From positions 62,001-126,000 of the forward strand of contig JANQJS010000003.1 in assembly GCA_028281535.1 (NCBI GenBank): a stretch of DNA of 64,000 bases, read 5' to 3'. A program made the translations under genes and the position numbers. Shown here one piece after another: positions 36,094-45,311 of this stretch; position 1 is the stretch's first letter; each line of letters opens with the position of its first letter. This stretch comes from Sedimentisphaerales bacterium. Its GTDB lineage: Bacteria; Planctomycetota; Phycisphaerae; Sedimentisphaerales; SM23-30. The notes beneath the pieces are model-generated. The model was not told where the DNA came from, searched no databases, and saw only the letters and a program-made list of their open reading frames with translations.

Positions 36094-36618
36094 ATGTTTA
36101 AAGTTGTCTATTGGGTAGATAGGATTTTGCTATGGTTGTTATCGTTTTTGACAATCGTGATGGTTCTTGATGTTTCCTGGCAAGTATTGTCTCGTTTCAT
36201 TCTCAAAACTCCCAGTTCTTTTACACAAGAATTGGCTAGTTATTTATTGATCTGGATCAGTTTGCTGGGCAGTGCCTATGCGTTGCGACAAAAAGCACAC
36301 TTGGGTATTGATCTGTTTACTCATCGCCTGTCTTGTCAAACCAGAATGGTATGGGAATGTTTTATTTTCTCTATAGTTATTCTATTTTCAGTTTTGGTTT
36401 TGATCTGGGGTGGAGGGCGATTAGTTTTTATTACATTATATCTTAATCAAACCTCACCGGCATTGCAGATTAAAATGGGATATGTTTATACCGTTCTGCC
36501 GTTAACTGGTGTGTTGATGATATTTTATTCTGTCTATTTCATACAGTTATCCATTCAGCAGCGAGGTAACGATTCATCTGAGCAGCAGCAAGAAGATACC
36601 ATGGGGGCAACGTTATGA
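36094..36618 (+). CDS. dctQ: TRAP transporter small permease
   Basis: 174 residues, four membrane helices, DctQ signature near QVLSRFILKTPSSFTQELASYLLIW and LRQKAHLGIDLF. Starts 3 bases after dctP and overlaps dctM by 4 bases (ATGA), so translation is coupled. The tail is Gln/Glu-rich. Confidence 0.92.
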   Translation: MFKVVYWVDRILLWLLSFLTIVMVLDVSWQVLSRFILKTPSSFTQELASYLLIWISLLGSAYALRQKAHLGIDLFTHRLSCQTRMVWECFIFSIVILFSVLVLIWGGGRLVFITLYLNQTSPALQIKMGYVYTVLPLTGVLMIFYSVYFIQLSIQQRGNDSSEQQQEDTMGATL

Positions 36619-37910
36619 CCGTTTCCATGATGCTATTAATTATAATTTTTATTTTTCTGCTACTGATGAACGTTCCCATTTCAATATGCATTGCCATGGC
36701 AACCGTTTTAACCATGATGTCACATATGCCTGCGGAACCTGCCGTGACGCAAGTGGCGCAAAAAATGGCCACAGGGCTTGATAGTTTTGCTCTGTTGGCG
36801 ATACCTTTCTTTATTCTATCCGGCCAATTTATGGGGCGAGGTGGAATCGCTCGGCGTTTAATCCAGCTTGCCCGGGCATGTGTCGGGATGCTTCCTGGTG
36901 GATTGGCTTATGTGAATATTGTCTCAAGTATGTTATTTGGTTCTATTTCCGGCTCGGCGGTTGCCGCGACTTCTGCGATTGGCAGTTTCATGATTCCTGA
37001 AATGGAAAAAAGTGGTTATGACAAAAATTATTGTGCATCCGTCAATGCCACAGCATCTACGACAGGGCTTTTGATACCACCTAGTAATATTCTGATTGTA
37101 TATTCGCTGGTGAGCGGTAGCGTTTCAGTGGCGGCGTTATTTATTGCCGGGTATTTGCCAGGAATTTTGACTGGTGTATTACTCATGGTCGCCGCGGGTA
37201 TTGTTGCAAAGGCCAAAGGTTATCACGGAGGCCAACGGGTACCGTTTTCAGAATTTGTGAAACGTTCCGGTGATGCATTTTTGAGTTTGTTGCTGGTGGT
37301 CATTGTCATTGGTGGTATTATTGCCGGATTTTTTACGGCCACAGAAGCAGCAGCCATTGCTGTTTTGTATTCGTTCATTCTATCGGTTCTGATTTACCGA
37401 GAAGTAAAGCTGTCCGATTTGTCAGAGATTTTAAAACAGACCATCATTACCAATGCCGTTGTCATGCTACTCATTGGGTGCAGTATGGCGTTATCATGGA
37501 TGCTGGCTTATGAAAATATTCCTCAGTTGATTAGTAAAGCTCTATTGGAGTTGACGGATAATAAATGGCTCATTCTATTGCTGATCAATGTTGTGTTACT
37601 ATTGGTGGGGACATTTATGGATGCAACACCAGCAGTACTGATATTTACCCCGATTTTCTTACCGGTGATGGTTCAATTGGGTATTGATCCACTACACTTT
37701 GGTATTTTTATGATTTTAAATTTATGTATTGGTATCTGTACGCCGCCGGTTGGAGCGGTTTTATTTGTTGGCTGTCGCGTAGCAGATACAAAAATCACCC
37801 ATATGTTCAAATGGCTGCTTCCCTTTTTTGTGGCCATGATTATTTCACTGCTATTAGTGACTTACATACCTGAAATTACTTTAGTACTTCCCAGAGTATT
37901 TGGATTTTAA
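36615..37910 (+). CDS. dctM: TRAP transporter large permease
   Basis: 431 residues, about 12 membrane segments, DctM/SiaM type. Motifs include PFFILSGQFMGRGGIARRL, SGSAVAATSAIGSFMIPEM, LIPPSNILIVYS and GICTPPVGAVLF. It is the sodium-driven channel-forming subunit. The downstream three-paralogue block follows 36 bases later on the same strand. Confidence 0.95.
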   Translation: MTVSMMLLIIIFIFLLLMNVPISICIAMATVLTMMSHMPAEPAVTQVAQKMATGLDSFALLAIPFFILSGQFMGRGGIARRLIQLARACVGMLPGGLAYVNIVSSMLFGSISGSAVAATSAIGSFMIPEMEKSGYDKNYCASVNATASTTGLLIPPSNILIVYSLVSGSVSVAALFIAGYLPGILTGVLLMVAAGIVAKAKGYHGGQRVPFSEFVKRSGDAFLSLLLVVIVIGGIIAGFFTATEAAAIAVLYSFILSVLIYREVKLSDLSEILKQTIITNAVVMLLIGCSMALSWMLAYENIPQLISKALLELTDNKWLILLLINVVLLLVGTFMDATPAVLIFTPIFLPVMVQLGIDPLHFGIFMILNLCIGICTPPVGAVLFVGCRVADTKITHMFKWLLPFFVAMIISLLLVTYIPEITLVLPRVFGF

Positions 37911-37946
37911 AAAAAACTAACGTGTATATTGGATAGGAGAGCATTC

Positions 37947-40595
37947 ATGCGAATTGCTATGATCATTGTATGTTTTACCACGATGGTGTTTACTGTGGTG
38001 CCCCTGTCGAGTCAATCTTTTGGGAATGATTTGGACCCATTTTATGCTTACTATACCAAACGACATTTTGATGATCCATATGAAAAAATCGTGGGACAAT
38101 ATACGGATATTGTTGTTAATGTATTTGAAAATAATCAGGTTGTCTTTTCGAGACAAACCAGTTATTTACCTGTCTGGCAAACCCGACAGGGGACATGGGC
38201 TTTTGAAGAATTAATTCCTCGGCAAGGGGATGGTGATTCAGGTAGGCCAGATAGGATTAATCGTTATAGCCATGTTAGACTTATTAAAAATGAACCTGAT
38301 CAAGTCATTGTTCACTGGCGTTATGTTGAAAATTTTAAACAGGCAGAACAGGCTGGATTTATTGATGAGTATTTTACATTTACCCCAGATAAGAAAGTAC
38401 GCCGTAGGGTACGCTTTGCCAATGATAAACTGGATGAATGGCAGGATTTAGAAAAAACAATCAGGCAGGAGTGTCAACTCAATGAGAGTGGCATTGAAAT
38501 CTTATTAACAAAACGGCCTGAATTTAGGAATCTAAAGATAAAACCTGTGACGGATCGGGCCATTAAAAACGTATCCAATCATAAGCCGGTTCTATCGTTT
38601 CATTTTGATGAGGGTATCAAGACTCGATCTTATGAAGCTAAAGATATGACGCTTGAATCAGTTCATCATCTAAAAGCTAAAATTGATGGGAATATTTCAC
38701 TTTATAAAGAAGGTGTTTCTGGATCTGCTCTGATGTTTGATGGATATAGCTCCGGGGTCAAAATATCTAACAAGTCGTTTCCTAAGGATCTTTATGAGGA
38801 ATTTGAAGAAGGCTTTACGATATCCGCTTGGATATCGATTGGAGCCTATTCCTGGAATTGGTCTCCTATTATTCATCAAAGCCAGTGGAGTGATAAGGGG
38901 TATTTTCTGGGTATCAATGATTCGGGGCAACTTGGATTCATGGCAAAAGTAGGTGATCATTGGGAAACCGTTCGCAGTAAAATGTCACTGGAACGATTTC
39001 GTTGGTATCATGTTGCTGCTAGCTATAACCTTGAAGAGGGGCTGATGTGTATCTTTCTTGATGGTAAGTTAATCAAGTGCCAACGAGTCAAAGCTGAAAT
39101 TGATCCTGAAGTAGATGAAGTTCACGTCGATTTCGCAAAACAACAGGATTTTTTAATAGGTATGGGAAACAATCCTGTTCGTGCTACGAATGCCCATCGT
39201 CGTTGGACATACCCGGCGACCTTTGGATTTGATGGGTTGATCGATGAGGTGGCACTCTTTAATCGGCCTTTAAGTTGGCAGGACATCAAACAAATATATG
39301 ATCAATTGAAACCCAGTCGTGACGAAATTCATCATCCAGATATGGATCGACGGCATTTTCCTGCTAACCCGGAAGGTAAGACGGCTCCTGCTTTTTCAAC
39401 TCAATATTGGAAACTCGATTTCTATGAAAACTGGGATAATCTGTGGCGTGTCAGTGAACATCCCGATGTATTGGTTGAATTTGAACAGGTGCCTGGTCGG
39501 TTTGCATTTTGGCGCGGCCTAAGTTATGGCATTGGCATCATTACGGATAATGGTAAATGGAGTGGTGATCAAAGTTGTGAAACATGGGGAGATGATATCG
39601 CTCGAGGCTGTTGTGAGCATATGTCTGATAAGCAGTGTCGACATAGCCATGTGCGAATCATTGAAAACACGCCGGCTCGCAGTGTGATTCATTGGCGATA
39701 TGGCGAAGTGGATGTGAGGTATATTTTTCCGATGCATAATGGAGATGGTCCGTTTGCTGATGAGTATTGGACGTTTTATCCTGATGGTTTTGGTATTCGT
39801 CATGTGGCTCGAGGTGAAGGTGGTTGGCAGGAAACCATGTTCTATAATGAACCTGGCACACGTCCTGAAGATAATGTCGATCTTAAAGCCTTTACCTCAA
39901 TTGATAGTAAAGGAAAGCGAGTTGATTTTGATTGGACCGATTATTATCCATACCCTGGTCAAGGCATTCCGGCAACCGTTACCATGGTTAATATGAAATC
40001 AACCTATAAACCTGTTTATATTTACCCACCTGATTCACAGGTTATAACGTTCGTACCTCCGCTGGTTCGACGCGATTATTCCGCCTTTCACTGGGCGAAT
40101 CATTATCCGGTTTCCCAAATGTCTTCCGATGGACGCAGTGCGGAGGCCGCAGATCGTTCGGCTCACTCCTCTTTGGTGTGGGGGGAACCCTCAAAAGAGT
40201 ATCTGATGGTTGGATTATCTAATCAATCCCCAGAAAAACTTTTGCCGCGAGCTCGAAGTTGGAATAATCCGCCTAGAGTGATCCATTTAAACAATTGTAA
40301 AAGTCTTGGCTATGAACCTCAGCAACGTTGCTATCAAATTGAGAATAATAGTGAACCATTCTCTTTTACACTCGATGCCAATCATAAATCGCCATTGGTA
40401 AATCCGGCATTTGAAGTTAAAAACTGGCCTGGAAGAAATGTCAAAGCAACCGTCATGATAAACGGAAAGACGTTAAAGGATGGCCAGGATTTCCAACAGG
40501 GAGTTGTTTTTAATACAGAGGGTAAAACAGAATTAATCATTTGGTTAAAGTTAGAAACGTATAAGTCGATCAATGTAGAAATTGGAAGACATTAA
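37947..40595 (+). CDS. Exported LamG protein with two copies of an unrecognised SHV-HWRY domain
   Basis: About 882 residues from ATG 37947 (GGATAGGAGAG RBS). Signal peptide at 1-27. Residues ~30-160 hold a partial copy of the shared domain (RYSHVRLI, VHWRY, DEYFTFTPD). Residues ~215-445 are a LamG/concanavalin-like jelly roll (SALMFDGYSSGV, FTISAWI, FDGLIDEVALFNRPLS). Residues ~485-760 are the full shared domain: WRVSEHPDVLVEFE, FAFWRGLSYG, TDNGKW, MSDKQCRHSHVRII, IHWRY, DEYWTFYPDGFGIR. A C-terminal beta unit (SPLVNPAFEVKNW) is common to all three paralogues. LamG suggests glycan binding. The shared domain is not one I can name; a carbohydrate-active role is inferred from context. Confidence 0.85.
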   Translation: MRIAMIIVCFTTMVFTVVPLSSQSFGNDLDPFYAYYTKRHFDDPYEKIVGQYTDIVVNVFENNQVVFSRQTSYLPVWQTRQGTWAFEELIPRQGDGDSGRPDRINRYSHVRLIKNEPDQVIVHWRYVENFKQAEQAGFIDEYFTFTPDKKVRRRVRFANDKLDEWQDLEKTIRQECQLNESGIEILLTKRPEFRNLKIKPVTDRAIKNVSNHKPVLSFHFDEGIKTRSYEAKDMTLESVHHLKAKIDGNISLYKEGVSGSALMFDGYSSGVKISNKSFPKDLYEEFEEGFTISAWISIGAYSWNWSPIIHQSQWSDKGYFLGINDSGQLGFMAKVGDHWETVRSKMSLERFRWYHVAASYNLEEGLMCIFLDGKLIKCQRVKAEIDPEVDEVHVDFAKQQDFLIGMGNNPVRATNAHRRWTYPATFGFDGLIDEVALFNRPLSWQDIKQIYDQLKPSRDEIHHPDMDRRHFPANPEGKTAPAFSTQYWKLDFYENWDNLWRVSEHPDVLVEFEQVPGRFAFWRGLSYGIGIITDNGKWSGDQSCETWGDDIARGCCEHMSDKQCRHSHVRIIENTPARSVIHWRYGEVDVRYIFPMHNGDGPFADEYWTFYPDGFGIRHVARGEGGWQETMFYNEPGTRPEDNVDLKAFTSIDSKGKRVDFDWTDYYPYPGQGIPATVTMVNMKSTYKPVYIYPPDSQVITFVPPLVRRDYSAFHWANHYPVSQMSSDGRSAEAADRSAHSSLVWGEPSKEYLMVGLSNQSPEKLLPRARSWNNPPRVIHLNNCKSLGYEPQQRCYQIENNSEPFSFTLDANHKSPLVNPAFEVKNWPGRNVKATVMINGKTLKDGQDFQQGVVFNTEGKTELIIWLKLETYKSINVEIGRH

Positions 40596-40605
40596 GGAGT
40601 TCATC

Positions 40606-42765
40606 ATGAAGTTGGTTAATGTGATTTTAATGTTATTATTTTTTATAACCTTGCCAGTAAATGTTCAGACGGCAAAGGGCGATATGATTGCTGAATGGAC
40701 ATTTGATGATATCGAAGGTCGACGTGTCAAAGACCATGGTTCAGGATCATGGGATTTCATTGATGGCCATTTTGACATCGTTGACGGCGTTGTAGGTAAA
40801 GCGATCAAATGTGATGGTTTTACCACATCGATTGCACGCGGTGAGCCGGAGCGAGATGAAGATGACGAGGATGAAAATGAAGATGAGAATGAGGGAGAAC
40901 GGTATGAGCAAGAAATAAGTGATCCTGTGATTGCAGAAGCCTTTACCATTGAAGCGTGGGTCGCACCCCAGGCCTATCCATGGAACTGGTGCGCGGTCTA
41001 TAATCAGGAATATAAAAAAGCGCGAGGTGTCTTTTTTGGAATTGATGGTGAAGGTCGCGTTGGCCTGCATACCGCTGTAACAAGACAATGGCGAGAATGT
41101 GTTAGTCAGGACAAAATTCCTTTTATGGCCTGGTCATACATCGCCGCGACGTTTCATCCAGAATCTGGTATGCGCGTTTATATCAATGGACAGTTATCTG
41201 GGGAGTTGCATGTGAAAGGAGATCTTTTATACGATAGAGAATTTCCCATGCAAATAGCTCGTAATCATGAGCCTATGTCGCCTTCCTCTTTGAATCGAGC
41301 GGGGTTTGTGAATGTACCAGTGAAATATTCGTTTGATGGCATTATTGACGAGTTAAAGATCACCCGAGGAGTTCTTGATTCATCGCAGCTTCTTAAAAAC
41401 TACCAACGGCTTAAGCCCAGCAAAGCTCCTGAACTTGTTTGGCGAAAATTACCAAAAATTCCCACAGATAATGCTGAATTTGGAGCATTCTATACCAAAC
41501 TTAACTATGATGCGGATTGGGATCGGCTATGGCGAGATGATCGCTTTCCAGATATTGTGATTACCTTTGATGAACAAAAATATTCTATGGTGTTCTGGAA
41601 GGGGACCAATTATAACATGAACCTTATTACGGAAAATGGCAAATGGATTGGGGATCAAAGTGCCGAAACCTTTGGTGAATTTGGTTGTATGGAGCATATG
41701 TCAGATAAACAAAACCGTTATAGCCATGTTCGTTTGATTGAAAACAGCGATGCTCGAATTGTTGTACATTGGCGTTATGCGTTGACAGACATTAATTATA
41801 CCATTGCTAATACGGACTCTAAAACCAACTGGGGGGATTGGGCGGATGAGTATTATTATGTTTATCCTGATGGTATTGCTGTACGTCATTACTTGATACA
41901 TGGTATTGAGAATGGAGGATACAGCGTGACGGAACCTGCTTTGTTTTGTAGTCCTGGCGAAAAACCTGAAGACAATATTGACATGGTTGCGGTGACTGTT
42001 GCTAATCTTGCTGGCAAAACAAGCAGTCATTCATTTGAAACCTGGCCTGCTGAGGATAACAATGATGATGAAGAGGTTGGTCGTTTTAAAAATTCGGTTG
42101 ACAATGAAGTGCTATCTGTGATCAATGTCAAATCGAAAGCAAAGCCATTTTTTATCTATGAACATGAAAATAGCATCGGCCCTTATGGCGGAGGCAAACG
42201 AGAAATTGATTATCGGTTATCAAAATTTCACTGGCGAAATCATTGGCCTGTAACACAAATCCCCAGTGATGGTCGTTTCATTTTATCTAACGACAGGGTA
42301 ACCAGTTCTGCTATAACCTCACCGAGATCTGGTATAAAACGAGAGACTGAAAATGGTCCTTTAGAAGGTCGGTTTATCCTGGGAATTAGTGAAGAACCCG
42401 CTGAGGCGCTTGTTCCATTTGCGAGATTCTGGATAAACACACCTAAGCTTAAAATCAATAGCCAAAATTTTACATATAATGGATTCAGTCGAAATGATCG
42501 AGCCTATCATTTTACAAAAAATGATTCGGCTGCAACTGAAATTGCCATGACTGTTTCTGCTAGTGAATCTTCTCCTCTTGTTAATCCTGTTTTTGTTGTC
42601 AAAAATTGGAATAGCGATTCGTTGAAACTAAAAATTAATGGTGCTCAACAGAAAGAATCCGATGGGGTCAAATATTCAATTCGCAAAACACTCGAATCAC
42701 AAGATCTTATTGTGTGGCTGGAATTGAATGAAAATAAAACGACAAAGCTAACGTTTCGGCAATAA
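40606..42765 (+). CDS. Exported LamG protein with one SHV-HWRY domain, paralogue 2
   Basis: About 719 residues from ATG 40606 with AAGGAG upstream; its start is 10 bases past the previous stop. Signal peptide about 1-24. LamG at ~20-262 (IAEWTFDDIEG, FTIEAWVAPQAYPWNWC, FDGIIDELKITRG), interrupted at ~82-102 by a run of Asp/Glu/Asn. Shared domain at ~290-640: WDRLWRDDRFPDIVITFD, MVFWKGTNY, TENGKW, MSDKQNRYSHVRLI, VHWRY, DEYYYVYPDGIAVR. C-terminal beta unit SPLVNPVFVVKNW. Same H-14-H and Y-11-R spacing as its neighbours. Function unknown, likely acts on an extracellular glycan. Confidence 0.85.
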   Translation: MKLVNVILMLLFFITLPVNVQTAKGDMIAEWTFDDIEGRRVKDHGSGSWDFIDGHFDIVDGVVGKAIKCDGFTTSIARGEPERDEDDEDENEDENEGERYEQEISDPVIAEAFTIEAWVAPQAYPWNWCAVYNQEYKKARGVFFGIDGEGRVGLHTAVTRQWRECVSQDKIPFMAWSYIAATFHPESGMRVYINGQLSGELHVKGDLLYDREFPMQIARNHEPMSPSSLNRAGFVNVPVKYSFDGIIDELKITRGVLDSSQLLKNYQRLKPSKAPELVWRKLPKIPTDNAEFGAFYTKLNYDADWDRLWRDDRFPDIVITFDEQKYSMVFWKGTNYNMNLITENGKWIGDQSAETFGEFGCMEHMSDKQNRYSHVRLIENSDARIVVHWRYALTDINYTIANTDSKTNWGDWADEYYYVYPDGIAVRHYLIHGIENGGYSVTEPALFCSPGEKPEDNIDMVAVTVANLAGKTSSHSFETWPAEDNNDDEEVGRFKNSVDNEVLSVINVKSKAKPFFIYEHENSIGPYGGGKREIDYRLSKFHWRNHWPVTQIPSDGRFILSNDRVTSSAITSPRSGIKRETENGPLEGRFILGISEEPAEALVPFARFWINTPKLKINSQNFTYNGFSRNDRAYHFTKNDSAATEIAMTVSASESSPLVNPVFVVKNWNSDSLKLKINGAQQKESDGVKYSIRKTLESQDLIVWLELNENKTTKLTFRQ

Positions 42766-42779
42766 AGAAAATAATAGAT

Positions 42780-42808
42780 GTAGGGTGGGCATATTTTGCT
42801 CACCTTAC
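42780..42808. repeat. Intergenic hairpin between paralogues 2 and 3
   Basis: GTAGGGTGGGCA and TGCTCACCTTAC form an imperfect hairpin. It starts with ATAGATGTAGG (42774-42784), the same 11 bases that open the long hairpin after ettA at 57035, so the two may belong to one dispersed repeat family. Confidence 0.45.
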
Positions 42809-42848
42809 TAAAGTGTAGAAATCGTGTAGAAATATCAGGAGTTCATTT

Positions 42849-45218
42849 ATGAAGTTGTTTCTTTTTAAACCCATATTCATGGGTGTGTGCATGTTCTGTC
42901 AACTTGTTTCAATTCCGTTACTAGCGGATATTGTGGTTGATCACCGGAAAAGTCAATCTTATTCGCAGTGGTTTGATTCACATTATGAATTGTGTCAAGA
43001 GATGCAAAAAATCGCTCAACATGATCAAGAAAATTTTCAACAGCTTGAATTGAGTTATTGGAAAAGATCTGAACATTATGAAGTTGAAGAGGCCAAAGGA
43101 TTTGACATGGTCTTTGCTCCTGAGCAATCTTTGGAAAAGGCTGAGTGGGAAGTATTTGAGTCATTTTCTGACAATCAATTTTATCCATTTGAAGACATTC
43201 CAGATTCTATCGTGTTTTATTTACATCGGTCGATTAAAGCAAAAGAAGCAGTGGAGTTGCCATTAACAGTTTCTTGTAATATGCCCTTTAAAATCTGGTT
43301 AAATAAACGCTTAGTTATTACGAACAAAGAACAGAACGCGCCAGCTCAATCGAAACGCATTGAGCTGAAAAAAGGGGAAAATCAGTTACTGATTAAAATT
43401 GATAATCACTATGACACAAGTATTCGATTTTCATTACAACCCCCCATCGATTCGATGGATCTGTTGGCTCATTTTCTTTCCAAAAGCTATAAAGAGATTA
43501 AAGATAATCAGCTGAAAGAAATGATTGCATGGGAAATTGAAGATAATATTTGGTCGATTAAAAATCTAAGTGAATTACATGAAGGGTTGTGTCAGAATTA
43601 TATTGATGCCATGGCCTCAGATTTTGAATTAAAGAAGACTGCAGAGAATTTTATTAAAAAACAGAATAGTTTTTACGGTTTAAAGATCCTTCGGCTCTTA
43701 TATCAAATTGATCATTTTTGTAAGAAAATGGACTATGTTCAGGTCAATTATCCTGATGATCATCAAGGGTGGCAAGCGTTCAAGACATCAATGAACAATC
43801 TTATCAAACAATCGTCAAAAGCAATAGATGATTTTCTGGCCGGTAACAGTACTGAAAATTTACTCCAGGAACAGTTGGAAAAAACCATTGTAACAGGACT
43901 TCAAATTCCAGTACGCTTGCCCTCAACACCGCTGACTCCTGGCCGATTTGGTGGGTATTATACTGATTTAAAATATTACCCGGAATGGGACAACTGGTGG
44001 CGTATTGGCGATCATCCCGACTTGGTCATTGTTTTTCCGGAGGATACTCATAAGTTTGTTTTTTGGCGAGGCACCAATTACATTCCTCACTGGGTCACAG
44101 AAAAAGGATTTTGGTATAACAATGAATTTAATGAAACCTGGTTTTCACATGGATCAGCTGAACCGATGTCAGATAAAGATTGCCGTTATAGTCATGTGCG
44201 TCTGTTGGCCAGTCATCCGGGACGTGTAGTGGTGCATTGGCGTTATGCGCTAAACGATGTGAAATATGATATCGCCTGGCCAGATAAATTTACCGGGTGG
44301 GGCGATTGGAGCGATGAATATTACTATATATATCCGGATGCAGTTGGTGTTCGCAAGGTCATACTTCACACCTCGTATGCCAGTGAAAGTTCGATAAAAT
44401 CAACCGATGAAAGTGGACATGAATGGCAGGAAGGGATCGTTGTGTATCATCCATTTACCACGCCAGAGGATTATTTACACATTGATGCTGTACATGTTGC
44501 GAATATGCAAGGGAAATCTGGCAAGTGGTCCTGGAAGACACATGGCGAGCCAACCACGCCAACTCCCGACGGTAGTAACATTGTTATGATGAATATGAAA
44601 AGCAACTACAAGCCCTTTGTTATTTCACAAGAAGGTGTCGAATTGTCTCCGTATGAAGGCGCACAAGGAGGGTCGCATTTTCGTTGGCGTGATCACTGGC
44701 CAACCACGCGCGAGCCGACGCCTGGTAGAAATGCCAATGGCTTACAGGCGGCCCATGGTTCCTTCTTCCATGTTCTGAATATTCCCTATTATGAAAAAGA
44801 GAAACATAAACTAACCAAAATCATGCTGCACGGTTTGACCCAAACGGCTGTCGAAGGATTGGTGCCTGTCGCTCAATCCTGGCTTAAAGCGCCTGAATTG
44901 AAACTAGTGGATGATAAGCTGGCAACCTATGAAGGATACGATATGACGCAACGGGCCTATGTTTTAACTTTGTCAAAAAGTGGCACATCTGCAACCATTG
45001 ACTTGGATATTATGGCTGATAAGGAATCTCCGATGGTCAATCCTGTTTTGATTTTCAATAATTTAGAAACGAACGAACGAAAACTTTCTATGAATGGTCA
45101 GCTTTTAAAGCTGGGATCAGATTATAGCTGTGGTACGGAACTAGAGTTCAAACATACAAAACAAATTTACTGGATCAACAAAACCTTAACGAGCAAAACT
45201 AGATTATCGTTTCAGTAA
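42849..45218 (+). CDS. Exported protein with one SHV-HWRY domain and helical N-terminus, paralogue 3
   Basis: 789 residues; signal peptide to about residue 26; CAGGAG RBS. It has no LamG. Residues 90-200 include a small beta module typical of accessory sheets in glycan enzymes (FKIWLNKRLVIT, ELKKGENQLLIKIDN). Residues 205-360 are helical. The shared domain is at ~385-700: WWRIGDHPDLVIVFPE, FVFWRGTNYIPHWVTE, MSDKDCRYSHVRLL, VHWRYALNDVKYDI, DEYYYIYPDAVGVR. The end repeats the common beta unit (SPMVNPVLIFNN). Last gene of the operon before a bidirectional terminator. Not a family I recognise. Confidence 0.85.
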   Translation: MKLFLFKPIFMGVCMFCQLVSIPLLADIVVDHRKSQSYSQWFDSHYELCQEMQKIAQHDQENFQQLELSYWKRSEHYEVEEAKGFDMVFAPEQSLEKAEWEVFESFSDNQFYPFEDIPDSIVFYLHRSIKAKEAVELPLTVSCNMPFKIWLNKRLVITNKEQNAPAQSKRIELKKGENQLLIKIDNHYDTSIRFSLQPPIDSMDLLAHFLSKSYKEIKDNQLKEMIAWEIEDNIWSIKNLSELHEGLCQNYIDAMASDFELKKTAENFIKKQNSFYGLKILRLLYQIDHFCKKMDYVQVNYPDDHQGWQAFKTSMNNLIKQSSKAIDDFLAGNSTENLLQEQLEKTIVTGLQIPVRLPSTPLTPGRFGGYYTDLKYYPEWDNWWRIGDHPDLVIVFPEDTHKFVFWRGTNYIPHWVTEKGFWYNNEFNETWFSHGSAEPMSDKDCRYSHVRLLASHPGRVVVHWRYALNDVKYDIAWPDKFTGWGDWSDEYYYIYPDAVGVRKVILHTSYASESSIKSTDESGHEWQEGIVVYHPFTTPEDYLHIDAVHVANMQGKSGKWSWKTHGEPTTPTPDGSNIVMMNMKSNYKPFVISQEGVELSPYEGAQGGSHFRWRDHWPTTREPTPGRNANGLQAAHGSFFHVLNIPYYEKEKHKLTKIMLHGLTQTAVEGLVPVAQSWLKAPELKLVDDKLATYEGYDMTQRAYVLTLSKSGTSATIDLDIMADKESPMVNPVLIFNNLETNERKLSMNGQLLKLGSDYSCGTELEFKHTKQIYWINKTLTSKTRLSFQ

Positions 45219-45253
45219 GATTTGAATGATAGCCAATTTTATATTGTTGAATC

Positions 45254-45288
45254 AAAAAGGCAGGTCAAATAATTTGACCTGCCTTTTT
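45254..45288. terminator. Bidirectional rho-independent terminator
   Basis: AAAAAGGCAGGTCAAAT (45254-45270) is mirrored by ATTTGACCTGCCTTTTT (45272-45288), giving a long perfect stem with A- and T-runs on both sides. It separates the convergent operon and dihaem-protein gene. Confidence 0.95.
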
Positions 45289-45311
45289 GTAATTATTGTA
45301 AGTGCTCAGAA

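Noticed and set aside
42780-42808. Hairpin between paralogues 2 and 3 as an operon-ending terminator
   Set aside because: Imperfect stem and no T-run; gene 3 has no clear promoter of its own, so I keep it in the operon as a likely processing or repeat element.
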